Shown: positions 1-7,770 of the stretch, one piece after another
Position numbering within the stretch: the first letter of the stretch is position 1
How the letters are laid out: every line of letters begins with the position of its first letter
Source of the DNA: Vogesella aquatica
Lineage (GTDB): Bacteria > Pseudomonadota > Gammaproteobacteria > Burkholderiales > Chromobacteriaceae
NCBI RefSeq assembly: GCF_028548455.1
Contig: NZ_JAQQLF010000005.1
Location: forward strand, 1 to 64,000
Length of the DNA stretch: 64,000 bases
Direction: 5' to 3'
Notes under the pieces: generated by a model
Databases searched by the model: none
What the model was told of the DNA's origin: nothing
Seen by the model: the letters and a program-made list of their open reading frames with translations, nothing else
Translations under genes and position numbers: made by a program

Positions 1-33
1 CAGCAAGCTGTCCAGTAGTGCGTCAGGTACGTT

Positions 34-306
34 GTGATTTTTCGAGCTCATTGTGCCTCCAGACTAGGTAGCAGTTTCCTGCCAAATGTCCGTTTACACA
101 AAATTCAGTACACGCCCGAGAAATCGCTACTTGACCCTGATTATGAAGAAGTCGAACTGAAACTCGACCTGGCACATGCGTATCACCACCTCAACTACGC
201 ATGGAACATCCGCAACGAACCCGACGCCGTACTGGAGCGCCACGCTGACGAGGACTTCGCCAGATGGTCCCGATACCCGAGTGACGACATCAAATCCTAC
301 CCGTGA
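34..306 (+). CDS. small hypothetical protein
   Basis: An open frame of 90 codons with a GTG start; I do not recognise the product. The C-terminal two thirds are rich in acidic residues, Tyr and His (for example LAHAYHHLNYAW) and read like a real protein. The first 30 residues are less convincing, so the true start may lie downstream or before the window. The base composition is less GC-rich than the genes that follow, which could mean recent acquisition or a decayed remnant. No signal peptide or membrane segment is visible. No neighbour suggests a role. I am unsure that it is expressed. Confidence 0.35.
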   Translation: MIFRAHCASRLGSSFLPNVRLHKIQYTPEKSLLDPDYEEVELKLDLAHAYHHLNYAWNIRNEPDAVLERHADEDFARWSRYPSDDIKSYP

Positions 307-438
307 CCCCACCGTGACGGCGTGCTGCTGTCACAAAGTGCATCACCCACCATCCTGCGGCAAGATGCGCCGCAGGCTTACCAAGGCTAGCGGTGCCCTA
401 TACGGGGCAACCCTGCCACTCACCAATGAGGCCCCACC

Positions 439-822
439 ATGCTGAAAGCCGTCGAATCCATGATCTTTTTTGTGTCCGACATCCACACCGCGGCAGCGTG
501 GTACGCCGAGCGGCTGGGGGCGCAGGTGCAATACGAAAACCCGCACTACGCCTTTGTGCGCGGGCCGGGTGTGCTGCTGGGCTTTCACCCGGCAGATGAG
601 AAAAGCCCGGGCGGCATTAGCGGCACCACGGTGTACTGGGAGGTGGCCAACCTGGCGCACAGTATGGCGCAGCTGGAGGCGGCTGGCGCCACGCGCTATC
701 GCGGGCCGATGACTACCAGCCTGGGCGCGCAAGCGGCGATGCTGAAAGACCCGTTTGGCTGCTGTATCGGGCTGAACCAGCCGTCGGCAGCGTCACGGAC
801 GGCGGCGGGCATAACGGCGTAA
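439..822 (+). CDS. VOC family protein (glyoxalase/bleomycin-resistance fold)
   Basis: A 127-residue single-domain protein of the vicinal oxygen chelate superfamily. The beta-alpha-beta-beta-beta pattern is visible: an N-terminal strand (SMIFFVSDIHTAAAWYAERL), a middle strand around YAFVRGPGVLLGF, and the C-terminal DPFGCCIGL, which matches the usual DPxGN-type end of the fold. Members are metal-dependent lyases, isomerases, dioxygenases or ligand-binding resistance proteins. The substrate cannot be told from sequence. Position 439 is the first ATG after a GAGG-like ribosome site. It stands alone and is followed by a hairpin terminator shared with the convergent tRNA-Leu. Confidence 0.75.
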   Translation: MLKAVESMIFFVSDIHTAAAWYAERLGAQVQYENPHYAFVRGPGVLLGFHPADEKSPGGISGTTVYWEVANLAHSMAQLEAAGATRYRGPMTTSLGAQAAMLKDPFGCCIGLNQPSAASRTAAGITA

Positions 823-879
823 GGCTGCCCGGAACGGGCGGAGGAAGGCGGCGCCGTGGCCGCAACAGGCAAACAAAAA

Positions 880-900
880 GGCTTACCGCAGCGGTAAGCC
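880..900. terminator. bidirectional hairpin terminator
   Basis: Perfect inverted repeat GGCTTACCGC / GCGGTAAGCC. On the minus strand it is followed by CTTTTTGTTT, so it terminates tRNA-Leu. On the plus strand it is followed by a T-rich stretch (TTGTTGCTTT) and can terminate the VOC gene. Confidence 0.8.
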
Positions 901-911
901 TTGTTGCTTTG

Positions 912-998
912 TGGTGCCTCGGGCCGGGGTCGAACCGGCACAACCGTAAGGTCGAGGGATTTTAAGTCCCTTGTGTCTACCAATTTCACCACCGAGGC
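912..998 (-). tRNA. tRNA-Leu(TAA)
   Basis: A complete class II tRNA on the minus strand: acceptor stem GCCTCGG/CCGAGGC, a long variable arm, the T-loop GGTTCGACC, anticodon TAA within CTTAAAA, and an encoded 3' CCA. It has its own promoter just upstream. In Escherichia coli the equivalent tRNA (leuZ) follows glyW and cysT after uvrC-pgsA; here it lies about 3.7 kb beyond tRNA-Cys on the same strand. Confidence 0.97.
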
Positions 999-1013
999 AC
1001 AGACAGGGTGCAG

Positions 1014-1042
1014 ATTCTAGCCGAAAGCGGGCCTTGCGGCAA
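1014..1042 (-). promoter_or_regulatory. sigma-70 promoter of tRNA-Leu
   Basis: On the minus strand, TTGCCG (1042-1037), a 17-base spacer, and TAGAAT (1019-1014). The mature tRNA 5' end lies about 15 bases further on. Spacing and position fit a stable-RNA promoter. Confidence 0.6.
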
Positions 1043-1114
1043 TGCCGGCGGCGTGGGCGGCGGCCAACCCTGGCTGCACTGGCCGCCCTGCCCTGCGCTG
1101 CGACACGTAGCGGT

Positions 1115-2398
1115 TTAGCGTTCCAGAATGGCGGTGACGCCCTGGCCGCCGGCGGCGCAGATGCTGATCAGGCCACGGCCGCTGCCTTTTTCGGCCAGCA
1201 GTTTGGCCAGCGTGGCCACCACCCGGCCGCCGGTGGCGGCAAACGGGTGGCCGGCGGCGATGGAGCTGCCGTTCACGTTGAGGCGGCTGCGGTCGATGCT
1301 GCCCAGCGCGGCGGGCAAGCCCAGCTTGCTCTGGCAGAAGTCGTCGGACTCCCACGCCGCCAGCGTGCACAGCACCACGGCGGCGAAGGCTTCGTGGATT
1401 TCGTAGAAGTCGAAATCCTGTAGCGCCAGGCCGTGCTTTTGCAGCATGCGCGGGATAGCGTAGGCCGGCGCCATCAGCAGGCCTTCGCGTTCGTCGATGT
1501 AGTCGACGGCGGCCACTTCGCCGGCGGTGATGTAGGCCAGGATGGGCAGGTTGTGGGCGCGGGCCCAGTCTTCGCTGGCCAGCAGCACGGCGGAGGCGCC
1601 GTCGGTCAGCGGCGAGGCGTTGGCCGCGGTAATGGTGCCGCCGTTGCGGGCAAAGGCCGGCGCGAGCTTGGCTATTTTGTCCAGGCTGCTGTCGGGGCGC
1701 AGGTTGTTGTCGCGCTGCAGGCCGTGGTAGGGCATGACCAGGTCGTCGAAGAAGCCGCGGTCGTAGGCGGCGGCCAGCTTCTGGTGGCTGGCCAGCGCCA
1801 GCGCGTCTTGCGCCTGGCGGGTAATACCGTAGCGCTGGGCGGTGATTTCGGCGTGCTGGCCCATGCTCTTGCCGGTGCGCGGCTCGGCGTTGGCCGGCAG
1901 CTCGGGCTTGAGGTTGGCCGGGTTCAGCAGGCGTGGCAGCAGCTTGAGCTTGTCGGCGGTGCTGCGGGCGGCGTTGATGTCCATCAGCGCGCGCTGCAGG
2001 CCGCGGCTAACGGCCACCGGTGCGTCGGAGGTGGTGTCGGTACCGCAGGCGATGCCGGCCTCGATCTGGCCCAGCGCGATCTTGTTGGCCACCAGGATGG
2101 TGGCCTCCAGCCCGGTGCCACAGGCTTGCTGGATGTCGTAGGCCGGGGTGTGGGGGTGCAGGCCGCTGGACAGTACGCATTCGCGCACCATATTCCAGTC
2201 GCGGGCGTGTTTCATCACCGCGCCGCCCACCACCTCGCCCAGCAGCAGGCCTTGCAGGCCGCATTTTTCCACCAGGCCTTTGAGGGTGTCGGTGAGCATG
2301 GTGCGGTTGGACAGCTGGCTGTAGGCGGTGCCGGAGCGGGCGAAGGGGATACGATTGGCGCCGACGATGGCGACTTTGCGCGGGGTACCGTGCAGCAT
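1115..2398 (-). CDS. acetyl-CoA C-acyltransferase (thiolase, FadI-like)
   Basis: A 427-residue thiolase that cleaves 3-ketoacyl-CoA to acetyl-CoA and a shortened acyl-CoA, the last step of beta-oxidation, or runs in reverse. The nucleophilic cysteine lies in QQACGTGLEA (Cys93). The catalytic His is in the C-terminal motif GHPFAATG, and the second cysteine is in CAAGGQG close to the C-terminus. The sequence is longer than degradative FadA (about 390 residues) and closer to FadI/trifunctional-type enzymes. The start at 2398 follows GAGGAA. No FadB/FadJ partner is adjacent, so the pathway role is open. It runs in the same direction as nsrR, about 180 bases behind it, with no visible terminator between. 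Confidence 0.88.
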   Translation of the reverse strand: MLHGTPRKVAIVGANRIPFARSGTAYSQLSNRTMLTDTLKGLVEKCGLQGLLLGEVVGGAVMKHARDWNMVRECVLSSGLHPHTPAYDIQQACGTGLEATILVANKIALGQIEAGIACGTDTTSDAPVAVSRGLQRALMDINAARSTADKLKLLPRLLNPANLKPELPANAEPRTGKSMGQHAEITAQRYGITRQAQDALALASHQKLAAAYDRGFFDDLVMPYHGLQRDNNLRPDSSLDKIAKLAPAFARNGGTITAANASPLTDGASAVLLASEDWARAHNLPILAYITAGEVAAVDYIDEREGLLMAPAYAIPRMLQKHGLALQDFDFYEIHEAFAAVVLCTLAAWESDDFCQSKLGLPAALGSIDRSRLNVNGSSIAAGHPFAATGGRVVATLAKLLAEKGSGRGLISICAAGGQGVTAILER

Positions 2399-2522
2399 GG
2401 GGAATTCCTCGTGTTGGTGTGGGCGGGGGGCTCTGCGGCCCTTGCCGGCTGCCTTGGCGGCAGCGCTGGCCCACAGTTAAACACGCGTTTTAATTTGCCT
2501 CAAGCCCCATGCAGCAACATCT

Positions 2523-2534
2523 GCGGCCAACCTT
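2523..2534 (+). repeat. candidate uptake-like word GCGGCCAACCTT
   Basis: Exact copy of the 12-base word that recurs through the window. It lies 46 bases beyond the nsrR stop codon, in the otherwise empty gap before the thiolase. Confidence 0.7.
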
Positions 2535-2579
2535 GGCTGGCTATGCCACCTTTATAGAGCGCAGCCGGTAGCCAAGCGC

Positions 2580-3044
2580 TTAGCTGTTGCCAGCAGGCGG
2601 CAGGCCGGCACTACCCAGCCGGTGCAGGATGGCAATGGCCTGGCCAGTGGGCTGCGCCACCACGTCGGCCAGCGTGTAGCGGTCCAGCACGGTAAAGAAG
2701 GCCGCCAGCGCCTCGTCCAGCACGCCTTTCAGCCGGCACTGGCCGCGCAGCGCACAGGGCGGCTGGGCGCAATCGATCAGCACCGTAATCTGTTCCAGCT
2801 GGCGGATCACCTGCCCCAGCCGGTACTGATCGGCCGGCATGGCCAGCGCCAGGCCGCCGCCTTTGCCGCGGGTGGTGGCCAGCCAGCCCTGCTGCGCCAT
2901 GGCGTGCACCACTTTCATCAGGTGGTTGCGCGAGATGGCAAAGCGTTCGGCGATTTCGGCGATGGTGACGGGCTGCTCGCGCTCCTGATAGCTGAGGTAC
3001 ATCAGGACGCGCAGGCCCAGGTCGGTAAACTGGGTAAGTTGCAT
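2580..3044 (-). CDS. nsrR: nitric-oxide-sensing repressor NsrR (Rrf2 family)
   Basis: A 154-residue Rrf2-family iron-sulfur regulator. The N-terminal winged helix-turn-helix (about residues 1-65, MQLTQFTDLGLRVLMYLS) is typical. Three cluster ligands, Cys92, Cys97 and Cys103, show the C-x4-C-x5-C spacing of NsrR, followed by the family signature LDRYTLADVV. NsrR releases DNA when its cluster reacts with NO, which derepresses detoxification genes. Start 3044 was chosen because MQLTQFTD is the family N-terminus; the longer frame adds 19 unrelated residues. It lies 81 bases behind hmp on the same strand with no terminator between, so it is probably co-transcribed and autoregulated through the operators before hmp. 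Confidence 0.9.
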   Translation of the reverse strand: MQLTQFTDLGLRVLMYLSYQEREQPVTIAEIAERFAISRNHLMKVVHAMAQQGWLATTRGKGGGLALAMPADQYRLGQVIRQLEQITVLIDCAQPPCALRGQCRLKGVLDEALAAFFTVLDRYTLADVVAQPTGQAIAILHRLGSAGLPPAGNS

Positions 3045-3125
3045 AACGGTAGGCAGCGTGAAAACAGTACGCAGCATACGCTGCCTGCCGCCGGCTGACA
3101 AAACCAGGCGGCAGGCAACACCTGC

Positions 3126-4337
3126 TTAGCCCAGGCCGTTACCGCCGGTGCCGAAGGCTTCGGCGTGGAGGTTGGCCGCAGGTACGCCCAGTGCCAGCAG
3201 GCTGGCTTGCTGCGCCTGCATGAAGGCCAGCGGGCCGCACAGATAGTAATGCGCATCCGGCAGCACGTTGGCCGCACCCAGCTGCATGCGGCCAAGCTGG
3301 CTGGCCACTGCGCCGTGCGCCGGCAAGCTGTCGGCCTGCTCGTACCATAGTGCCAGCTGCAGTTGCGGGTATTCGGCCGCCAGATTGGCCAGGTGCGTGC
3401 CAAACGCCTGTACCGACGGGCTGCGACACGCGTGCAGGAACTGCACCGGGCGCGGTTGGCCGGCCTGCAGCAGCGCGTCCAGCATGGCCATCATCGGGGT
3501 AATGCCGACGCCGGCGCTGATCAACACCGCCGGCGTATCGGCCGCGGTATCCAGCCAGAAGTCGCCCATCGGCGGCGCCACGTCGATCAGCGCGCCCTCC
3601 TCTACCGTGTCGTGCAGCACATTGGACACCATGCCAGCCGGGCTATCCGCCGTGGCGGCTTCGCGCTTGACCGAAATACGCAGCGCGCTGCCACCCGGTG
3701 CCGACGACAGGCTGTACTGGCGCGGCTGCATGATGCCCAGCTGCGGCACCGCCACGCGCACGGTAACGTACTGGCCCGGCAACCACACCGGCAAGCTGCC
3801 GCCATCGGCCGGCTGCAGATAAAACGACGTGATTTCGCTGCTTTCTGCCACCTTGCGCACCACACGGCAGGCACGCCAGCCGCTCCAGCCCCCCGCCTGC
3901 GTGGCGGCCTGCTGGTATAGCGCCGCTTCTTCGGCAATCAGCAGGTCGGCCAGCTGGCCGTAGGCTGCGCCCCAGGCGGCCAGCAAGGCGTCATCGGCCG
4001 CGTCGCCCAGCACTTCGGCAATGGACGCCAGTAAATGGCGGCCTACGACGGGGTAATGCTCGGCGCGAATGCCCAGGCTGGCGTGCTTATTGGCCACCAG
4101 CGTCAGCACCGGCGCCAGCACCGACGGGTTATCGATATGCTCGGCGTAGGCCGCCACCGCCATCGCCAGTGCTTGCTGCTGGCTACCGGCCTGCTGGTGG
4201 CCCTGGTTAAAGATCTGCTTCAGCTCCGGATTGTGCTGGAACATGCGGGCATAAAAGTGGCGGGTAAGCGTGACACCGTGGGTTTTGAGTACGGGTGCGG
4301 TGGCTTTGACGAGTTGGCGGGTGGCTTGATCCAGCAT
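3126..4337 (-). CDS. hmp: flavohemoprotein, nitric oxide dioxygenase
   Basis: A 403-residue flavohemoglobin that oxidises NO to nitrate using O2 and NAD(P)H. The N-terminal globin domain (1-140) carries the proximal haem ligand His85 and the distal pocket residues Tyr29 and Gln53 at the same positions as E. coli Hmp. The FAD domain follows (about 150-260, with RQYSLSSAP), then the NAD domain (about 265-400, with ISAGVGITPMM and YLCGPLAFM). Start 4337 gives the family N-terminus MLDQATRQLV and is preceded by GGAG; the upstream in-frame extension is not family-like. It is first in the hmp-nsrR unit and under two NsrR-like operators. Confidence 0.95.
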   Translation of the reverse strand: MLDQATRQLVKATAPVLKTHGVTLTRHFYARMFQHNPELKQIFNQGHQQAGSQQQALAMAVAAYAEHIDNPSVLAPVLTLVANKHASLGIRAEHYPVVGRHLLASIAEVLGDAADDALLAAWGAAYGQLADLLIAEEAALYQQAATQAGGWSGWRACRVVRKVAESSEITSFYLQPADGGSLPVWLPGQYVTVRVAVPQLGIMQPRQYSLSSAPGGSALRISVKREAATADSPAGMVSNVLHDTVEEGALIDVAPPMGDFWLDTAADTPAVLISAGVGITPMMAMLDALLQAGQPRPVQFLHACRSPSVQAFGTHLANLAAEYPQLQLALWYEQADSLPAHGAVASQLGRMQLGAANVLPDAHYYLCGPLAFMQAQQASLLALGVPAANLHAEAFGTGGNGLG

Positions 4338-4349
4338 GGCGGGCTCCAA

Positions 4350-4372
4350 TAGATGAATTATAAATGCATCTT
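4350..4372 (-). promoter_or_regulatory. NsrR operator overlapping hmp -10 box
   Basis: An 11-1-11 inverted repeat. The right half AAATGCATCTT matches the enterobacterial NsrR half-site exactly; the left half is TAGATGAATTA. On the minus strand a perfect TATAAT (4362-4357) sits inside the repeat, about 20 bases before the hmp start codon, so binding would block RNA polymerase directly. Confidence 0.75.
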
Positions 4373-4420
4373 CAAGGGTAAAAAGCTGGCGCCACAACTT
4401 GGTTCGGCGCCTGCAACATT

Positions 4421-4443
4421 AAGATGTGCAAAATATACATCTT
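4421..4443 (-). promoter_or_regulatory. second NsrR-like operator
   Basis: A second 11-1-11 inverted repeat, AAGATGTGCAA-A-ATATACATCTT, with perfect AAGATGT/ACATCTT outer arms. It lies about 71 bases upstream of the first site. Two sites suggest cooperative repression of hmp-nsrR. Confidence 0.65.
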
Positions 4444-4630
4444 TAAGAATGGCAATACAAGCGCCCATTGCACAGCTGGATACTGGCCCTAGCCCCGCCG
4501 CGCCCCGTCAGCAAGCGCACAACGGCGATGCGCCGCAAGCGCGGTGGCTTGCCACCTCTACGTGATAAAGCCCAGGCAAGGCCTCGATGGCAGCGCCCGA
4601 TCAGGTGGCAGTTTGGCAGGATGAAATGAG

Positions 4631-4664
4631 AAAAGCCCGGTAGATCATTGATCTACCGGGCTTT
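4631..4664 (-). terminator. terminator of the tRNA-Gly/tRNA-Cys unit
   Basis: A long perfect stem, AAAGCCCGGTAGATCA paired with its complement up to GGGCTTT, immediately after tRNA-Cys on the minus strand and ending in a short T run. Confidence 0.85.
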
Positions 4665-4667
4665 ATC

Positions 4668-4741
4668 TGGAGGCGCGGTCCGGAGTCGAACCGGACTGAC
4701 CGGATTTGCAATCCGGGGCATAACCGCTTTGCTACCGCGCC
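4668..4741 (-). tRNA. tRNA-Cys(GCA)
   Basis: A complete cloverleaf on the minus strand: acceptor GGCGCGG/CCGCGCC, T-loop GGTTCGACTCC, anticodon GCA in GATTGCAAATC, and an encoded CCA. It follows the tRNA-Gly array in the same direction and ends at a strong terminator. Confidence 0.97.
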
Positions 4742-4791
4742 AAAACTTGATTGCCTGAATACTAACTTATTCAAACAATTTGAACAATCTG

Positions 4792-4867
4792 TGGAGCGGG
4801 AAACGAGGCTCGAACTCGCGACCTCAACCTTGGCAAGGTTGCGCTCTACCAACTGAGCTATTCCCGC
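4792..4867 (-). tRNA. tRNA-Gly(GCC), copy 5 in transcription order
   Basis: A complete tRNA with acceptor GCGGGAA, anticodon GCC in CTTGCCAAG and an encoded CCA. It is identical to the four other copies in the array. Confidence 0.97.
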
Positions 4868-4892
4868 GTCGCATGGTGCTGCTTAAATTGTA

Positions 4893-4968
4893 TGGAGCGG
4901 GAAACGAGGCTCGAACTCGCGACCTCAACCTTGGCAAGGTTGCGCTCTACCAACTGAGCTATTCCCGC
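4893..4968 (-). tRNA. tRNA-Gly(GCC), copy 4
   Basis: Identical in sequence to the other array members; anticodon GCC; CCA encoded. Confidence 0.97.
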
Positions 4969-4993
4969 GTCGCATGGTACTGCTTAAATTGTA

Positions 4994-5069
4994 TGGAGCG
5001 GGAAACGAGGCTCGAACTCGCGACCTCAACCTTGGCAAGGTTGCGCTCTACCAACTGAGCTATTCCCGC
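4994..5069 (-). tRNA. tRNA-Gly(GCC), copy 3
   Basis: Identical in sequence to the other array members; anticodon GCC; CCA encoded. Confidence 0.97.
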
Positions 5070-5094
5070 GTCGCATGGTACTGCTTAAATTTTA

Positions 5095-5170
5095 TGGAGC
5101 GGGAAACGAGGCTCGAACTCGCGACCTCAACCTTGGCAAGGTTGCGCTCTACCAACTGAGCTATTCCCGC
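5095..5170 (-). tRNA. tRNA-Gly(GCC), copy 2
   Basis: Identical in sequence to the other array members; anticodon GCC; CCA encoded. Confidence 0.97.
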
Positions 5171-5195
5171 GTCGCATGGTGCTGCTCAAGTTTTA

Positions 5196-5271
5196 TGGAG
5201 CGGGAAACGAGGCTCGAACTCGCGACCTCAACCTTGGCAAGGTTGCGCTCTACCAACTGAGCTATTCCCGC
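5196..5271 (-). tRNA. tRNA-Gly(GCC), copy 1 (promoter-proximal)
   Basis: The first tRNA of the array after the promoter at 5338-5365; identical to the other copies; anticodon GCC; CCA encoded. Confidence 0.97.
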
Positions 5272-5337
5272 ATAAAACTTGGTTTTTCTTAATGACCGCT
5301 GCGTCGTTTCCGTCGCTGCGTCGTTAAGAGAAGGCAA

Positions 5338-5365
5338 ATTATAATGATCTTTTCGGGAGTGTCAA
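5338..5365 (-). promoter_or_regulatory. consensus sigma-70 promoter of the tRNA-Gly/Cys operon
   Basis: On the minus strand, perfect TTGACA (5365-5360), a 16-base spacer, and perfect TATAAT (5343-5338). It begins only a few bases after the pgsA stop codon. Two exact hexamers fit a very strong stable-RNA promoter. Confidence 0.9.
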
Positions 5366-5368
5366 CAC

Positions 5369-5950
5369 TCAAACATCAATTTTTTTGCCCGAGAATTCGC
5401 GCGCCGCCATCTGCAGGTAGTAAACCATTGACCACAAAGTCAATATGACAGCGACAATCATGAACAATTTTCCTGCCAGCATGGTGCTCAGCCCTGGCAC
5501 CAGCGGGCCTGCGTACAGCAGCAGCAAAATCGCCACCATCTGGGCGGCGGTTTTCAGCTTGCCGATATAGGCCACGGCTACACTGCCACGGCTGCCCATT
5601 TCGGCCATCCACTCGCGCAGCGCCGAAATGGCAATTTCGCGGCCGATGATGATCATGGCCATCCAGCCTTCCAGCCGGCCCAGCTCTACCAGCAAGATCA
5701 GCGCGGCGGCCACGATGAGTTTGTCGGCCACCGGGTCCAGGAATGCGCCAAAGGCCGAGGTCTGCCCCAGACGACGCGCCAGGTAGCCATCCAGCCAGTC
5801 GGTCGCCGCCGCCAGGCCAAAGATGAACGCCCCCAGGCTATTGCGGTGATGTTGCAGCAGCACGCTATCCGGCAGAAAGAACACCGCCACGCATACGGGA
5901 ATCAGGGCTACGCGCAGCCAGGTTAATAAAATGGGCAGGTTAAAGGGCAT
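5369..5950 (-). CDS. pgsA: phosphatidylglycerophosphate synthase
   Basis: A 193-residue integral membrane CDP-alcohol phosphatidyltransferase that joins CDP-diacylglycerol to glycerol-3-phosphate, the committed step to phosphatidylglycerol and cardiolipin. The full metal-binding signature is present: Asp51, Asp54-Gly55, Ala58-Arg59, Gly68, Asp72 and Asp76. Several hydrophobic segments flank it (LPILLTWLRVALIPVCVAVF near the start, VAILLLLYAGPLV near the end). It follows uvrC in the same direction with a gap of about 17 bases, as in many proteobacteria, and is followed by tRNA genes as in E. coli. Confidence 0.95.
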   Translation of the reverse strand: MPFNLPILLTWLRVALIPVCVAVFFLPDSVLLQHHRNSLGAFIFGLAAATDWLDGYLARRLGQTSAFGAFLDPVADKLIVAAALILLVELGRLEGWMAMIIIGREIAISALREWMAEMGSRGSVAVAYIGKLKTAAQMVAILLLLYAGPLVPGLSTMLAGKLFMIVAVILTLWSMVYYLQMAAREFSGKKIDV

Positions 5951-5967
5951 GTGTCGGCTCGGGTGTG

Positions 5968-7770
5968 CTAGTGCAGTGCGTTATGAATTTTTTCGGCCAG
6001 CGCGCGGCTGATACCGTCTACTTGGGCCAGATCATCGATACTGGCCGCCACCACCCCGCGCAACCCGCCAAAACGGGTAAGCAGGCGCTGCCTGCGCGTG
6101 GGGCCGACACCCGGGATGTCTTCCAGCGTAGACGAGGTACGCGCTTTGGCCCGTTTGGCGCGGTGGCCGGTAATGGCAAAGCGGTGCGCCTCGTCGCGCA
6201 CGGTTTGTATCAGGTGCAGGGCGGCATGATCGCGCGGCAATTGTAACGTCTTTTGCAGATGCGGCACGATCAGCGTTTCCAGACCGGGCTTGCGCTCCTC
6301 GCCTTTCGCCACCCCGACGATGGGCACATCCACCCCGACTTCGGCCAGCACTTCCAGCGCCACACCCACCTGCCCCTTGCCGCCGTCGATCAGCAATACG
6401 TCGGGCAGCTTGCCTTCTTCTGCGGCCAACCTGCTGTAGCGGCGGGTCAGCGCCTCGCGCATGGCGGCGTAATCGTCGCCTGCGGCGGCGGTTTCGATAT
6501 TGAAGCGGCGGTACTCCGACGGCTGCATGCCGCCACGGTCGTACACCACGCAGGAGGCCACCGTGGCCTCGCCCAGTGTGTGGCTGATATCGAAGCACTC
6601 CAGCCGCGCTACTTGCTCTACTTCCATCAGCTCGGCCAGTGCGGCCAACCTGCTTTGCTGGCCGGCCACGCTGAGTATTTTCTGGCCGATGGCCAACTGG
6701 GCGTTTTTCTCGGCCATTTCCAGCCATACACGGCGCTCGCCGATCGGGTTGCCCACAAAAGCCAGGCGCTTTTCTGCCTGCTCGATCAACAGCGCCTGCA
6801 GCTCGGGCGATACCTGCTCGTTATGGATGATCACAGCAGGCAGCGGCACACCCAGATAATGTTGCGCCAGGAAGGCTTCCAGGTTGGCCGCCAGCGAGGC
6901 TTCGTCGGCGTTCTGCGGGAAAAAGCTCTTGTCGCCCAGGTGGCGCCCGCCACGAATCATCACCAGGTTCACGCACACCAGCCCGCCATGCGCCGCGATG
7001 GCCACCACGTCGGCGTCCAGCTGGCTGGTATTACTGCTGATGAACTGCTTCTCTTGCACCCGCGCCAGGGCCTGGATCTGGTCGCGCAGCTCTGCCGCCT
7101 GCTCGAACGCCAGCGATTCCGATGCGGCCAACATGCGCTCGGTCAGCGCGTCGATCAGCTCGTTCTGCTTGCCCTGCAAGAAAGCCACGGCGCCGCGCAC
7201 GTCTTCGCGGTAGTCCTCTGCGCTGATTTCGCCGGTACAGGGCGCGGTGCAACGCTTGATCTGGAATAACAGGCAGGGGCGCGAGCGGTTGCTGAATACG
7301 CTGTCTTCGCAGCTGCGCAAGCGGAAGACTTTTTGCAGTATCTGGATGCTTTCGCGCACGGCGTAGCCGTTCGGATAGGGGCCAAAATACTGATGCGGCT
7401 TTTTCGGGTCGCCGCGAAAGTAGGCCAGCTGCGGGTAGGCGTGGCCGGACAGCATCAGATAAGGGTAGGACTTGTCGTCGCGAAACAGGATGTTGTACTT
7501 GGGTGCCAGCGCCTTGATCAGGTTGTTTTCCAGGATCAGCGCTTCGGCCTCGCTACGTACCACCGTGGTTTCGATGCTGGCGATCTGCGCCACCATCAGC
7601 TGGATGCGCGGGCTCAGGTCGTTTTTCTGGAAGTAGGAGCTAACGCGCTTTTTCAGGTCGATAGCCTTGCCAACGTAAAGCACATTGCCCGAGGCGTCCA
7701 GCATACGGTACACCCCGGGCAAACCGGGCAGGCTGGCCAGAACCGGCCGGTAATCAAAAGCAGGCTGCAT
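5968..7770 (-). CDS. uvrC: excinuclease ABC subunit C
   Basis: A 600-residue UvrC that makes both incisions in nucleotide excision repair. Domains in order: GIY-YIG nuclease (about 10-95, with [21 protein letters not shown]), a cysteine-bearing linker ([15 protein letters not shown]), a UvrB-binding UVR motif (about 200-240, [11 protein letters not shown]), the RNase H-like nuclease domain (about 380-530, FDISHTLGE and LLIDGGKGQ), and helix-hairpin-helix repeats at the C-terminus ([26 protein letters not shown]). The start at 7770 overlaps the stop of the upstream DUF4124 gene by one base (TAATG), which supports it over the ATG four codons upstream. It is in an operon with pgsA. Confidence 0.96.
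   Translation of the reverse strand: MQPAFDYRPVLASLPGLPGVYRMLDASGNVLYVGKAIDLKKRVSSYFQKNDLSPRIQLMVAQIASIETTVVRSEAEALILENNLIKALAPKYNILFRDDKSYPYLMLSGHAYPQLAYFRGDPKKPHQYFGPYPNGYAVRESIQILQKVFRLRSCEDSVFSNRSRPCLLFQIKRCTAPCTGEISAEDYREDVRGAVAFLQGKQNELIDALTERMLAASESLAFEQAAELRDQIQALARVQEKQFISSNTSQLDADVVAIAAHGGLVCVNLVMIRGGRHLGDKSFFPQNADEASLAANLEAFLAQHYLGVPLPAVIIHNEQVSPELQALLIEQAEKRLAFVGNPIGERRVWLEMAEKNAQLAIGQKILSVAGQQSRLAALAELMEVEQVARLECFDISHTLGEATVASCVVYDRGGMQPSEYRRFNIETAAAGDDYAAMREALTRRYSRLAAEEGKLPDVLLIDGGKGQVGVALEVLAEVGVDVPIVGVAKGEERKPGLETLIVPHLQKTLQLPRDHAALHLIQTVRDEAHRFAITGHRAKRAKARTSSTLEDIPGVGPTRRQRLLTRFGGLRGVVAASIDDLAQVDGISRALAEKIHNALH

Larger units (their letters stand above)
4338..4667. other. 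intergenic region: hmp control region and tRNA-Cys terminator
   Basis: About 330 bases without a convincing gene. It holds two NsrR-type inverted repeats (4350-4372 and 4421-4443), the hmp -10 element, and the tRNA-Cys terminator (4631-4664). Between 4444 and 4630 I see nothing further; the short plus-strand frame there has no coding character. Confidence 0.7.
4792..5271 (-). repeat. five-copy tandem tRNA-Gly array, 101-base period
   Basis: Five identical 76-base tRNA-Gly genes are separated by four 25-base spacers that differ at only a few positions (GTCGCATGGT core, then a short AT-rich part). The exact 101-base period points to recent tandem amplification or ongoing homogenisation. It is preceded by a near-perfect promoter and followed by tRNA-Cys. 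Confidence 0.95.

Noticed and set aside
1433-2557. 374-codon plus-strand frame opposite the thiolase
   Set aside because: Valine- and glycine-rich shadow frame; the minus strand has a thiolase with all catalytic motifs.
4353-4565. 70-codon plus-strand frame upstream of hmp
   Set aside because: It lies over the two operators, has no ribosome site and no coding character.
4792-5271. Regular repeats with 25-base spacers resembling a CRISPR array
   Set aside because: The 76-base repeats are complete tRNA-Gly genes and the spacers are nearly identical to each other, unlike CRISPR spacers. Short open frames in this stretch are tRNA sequence.
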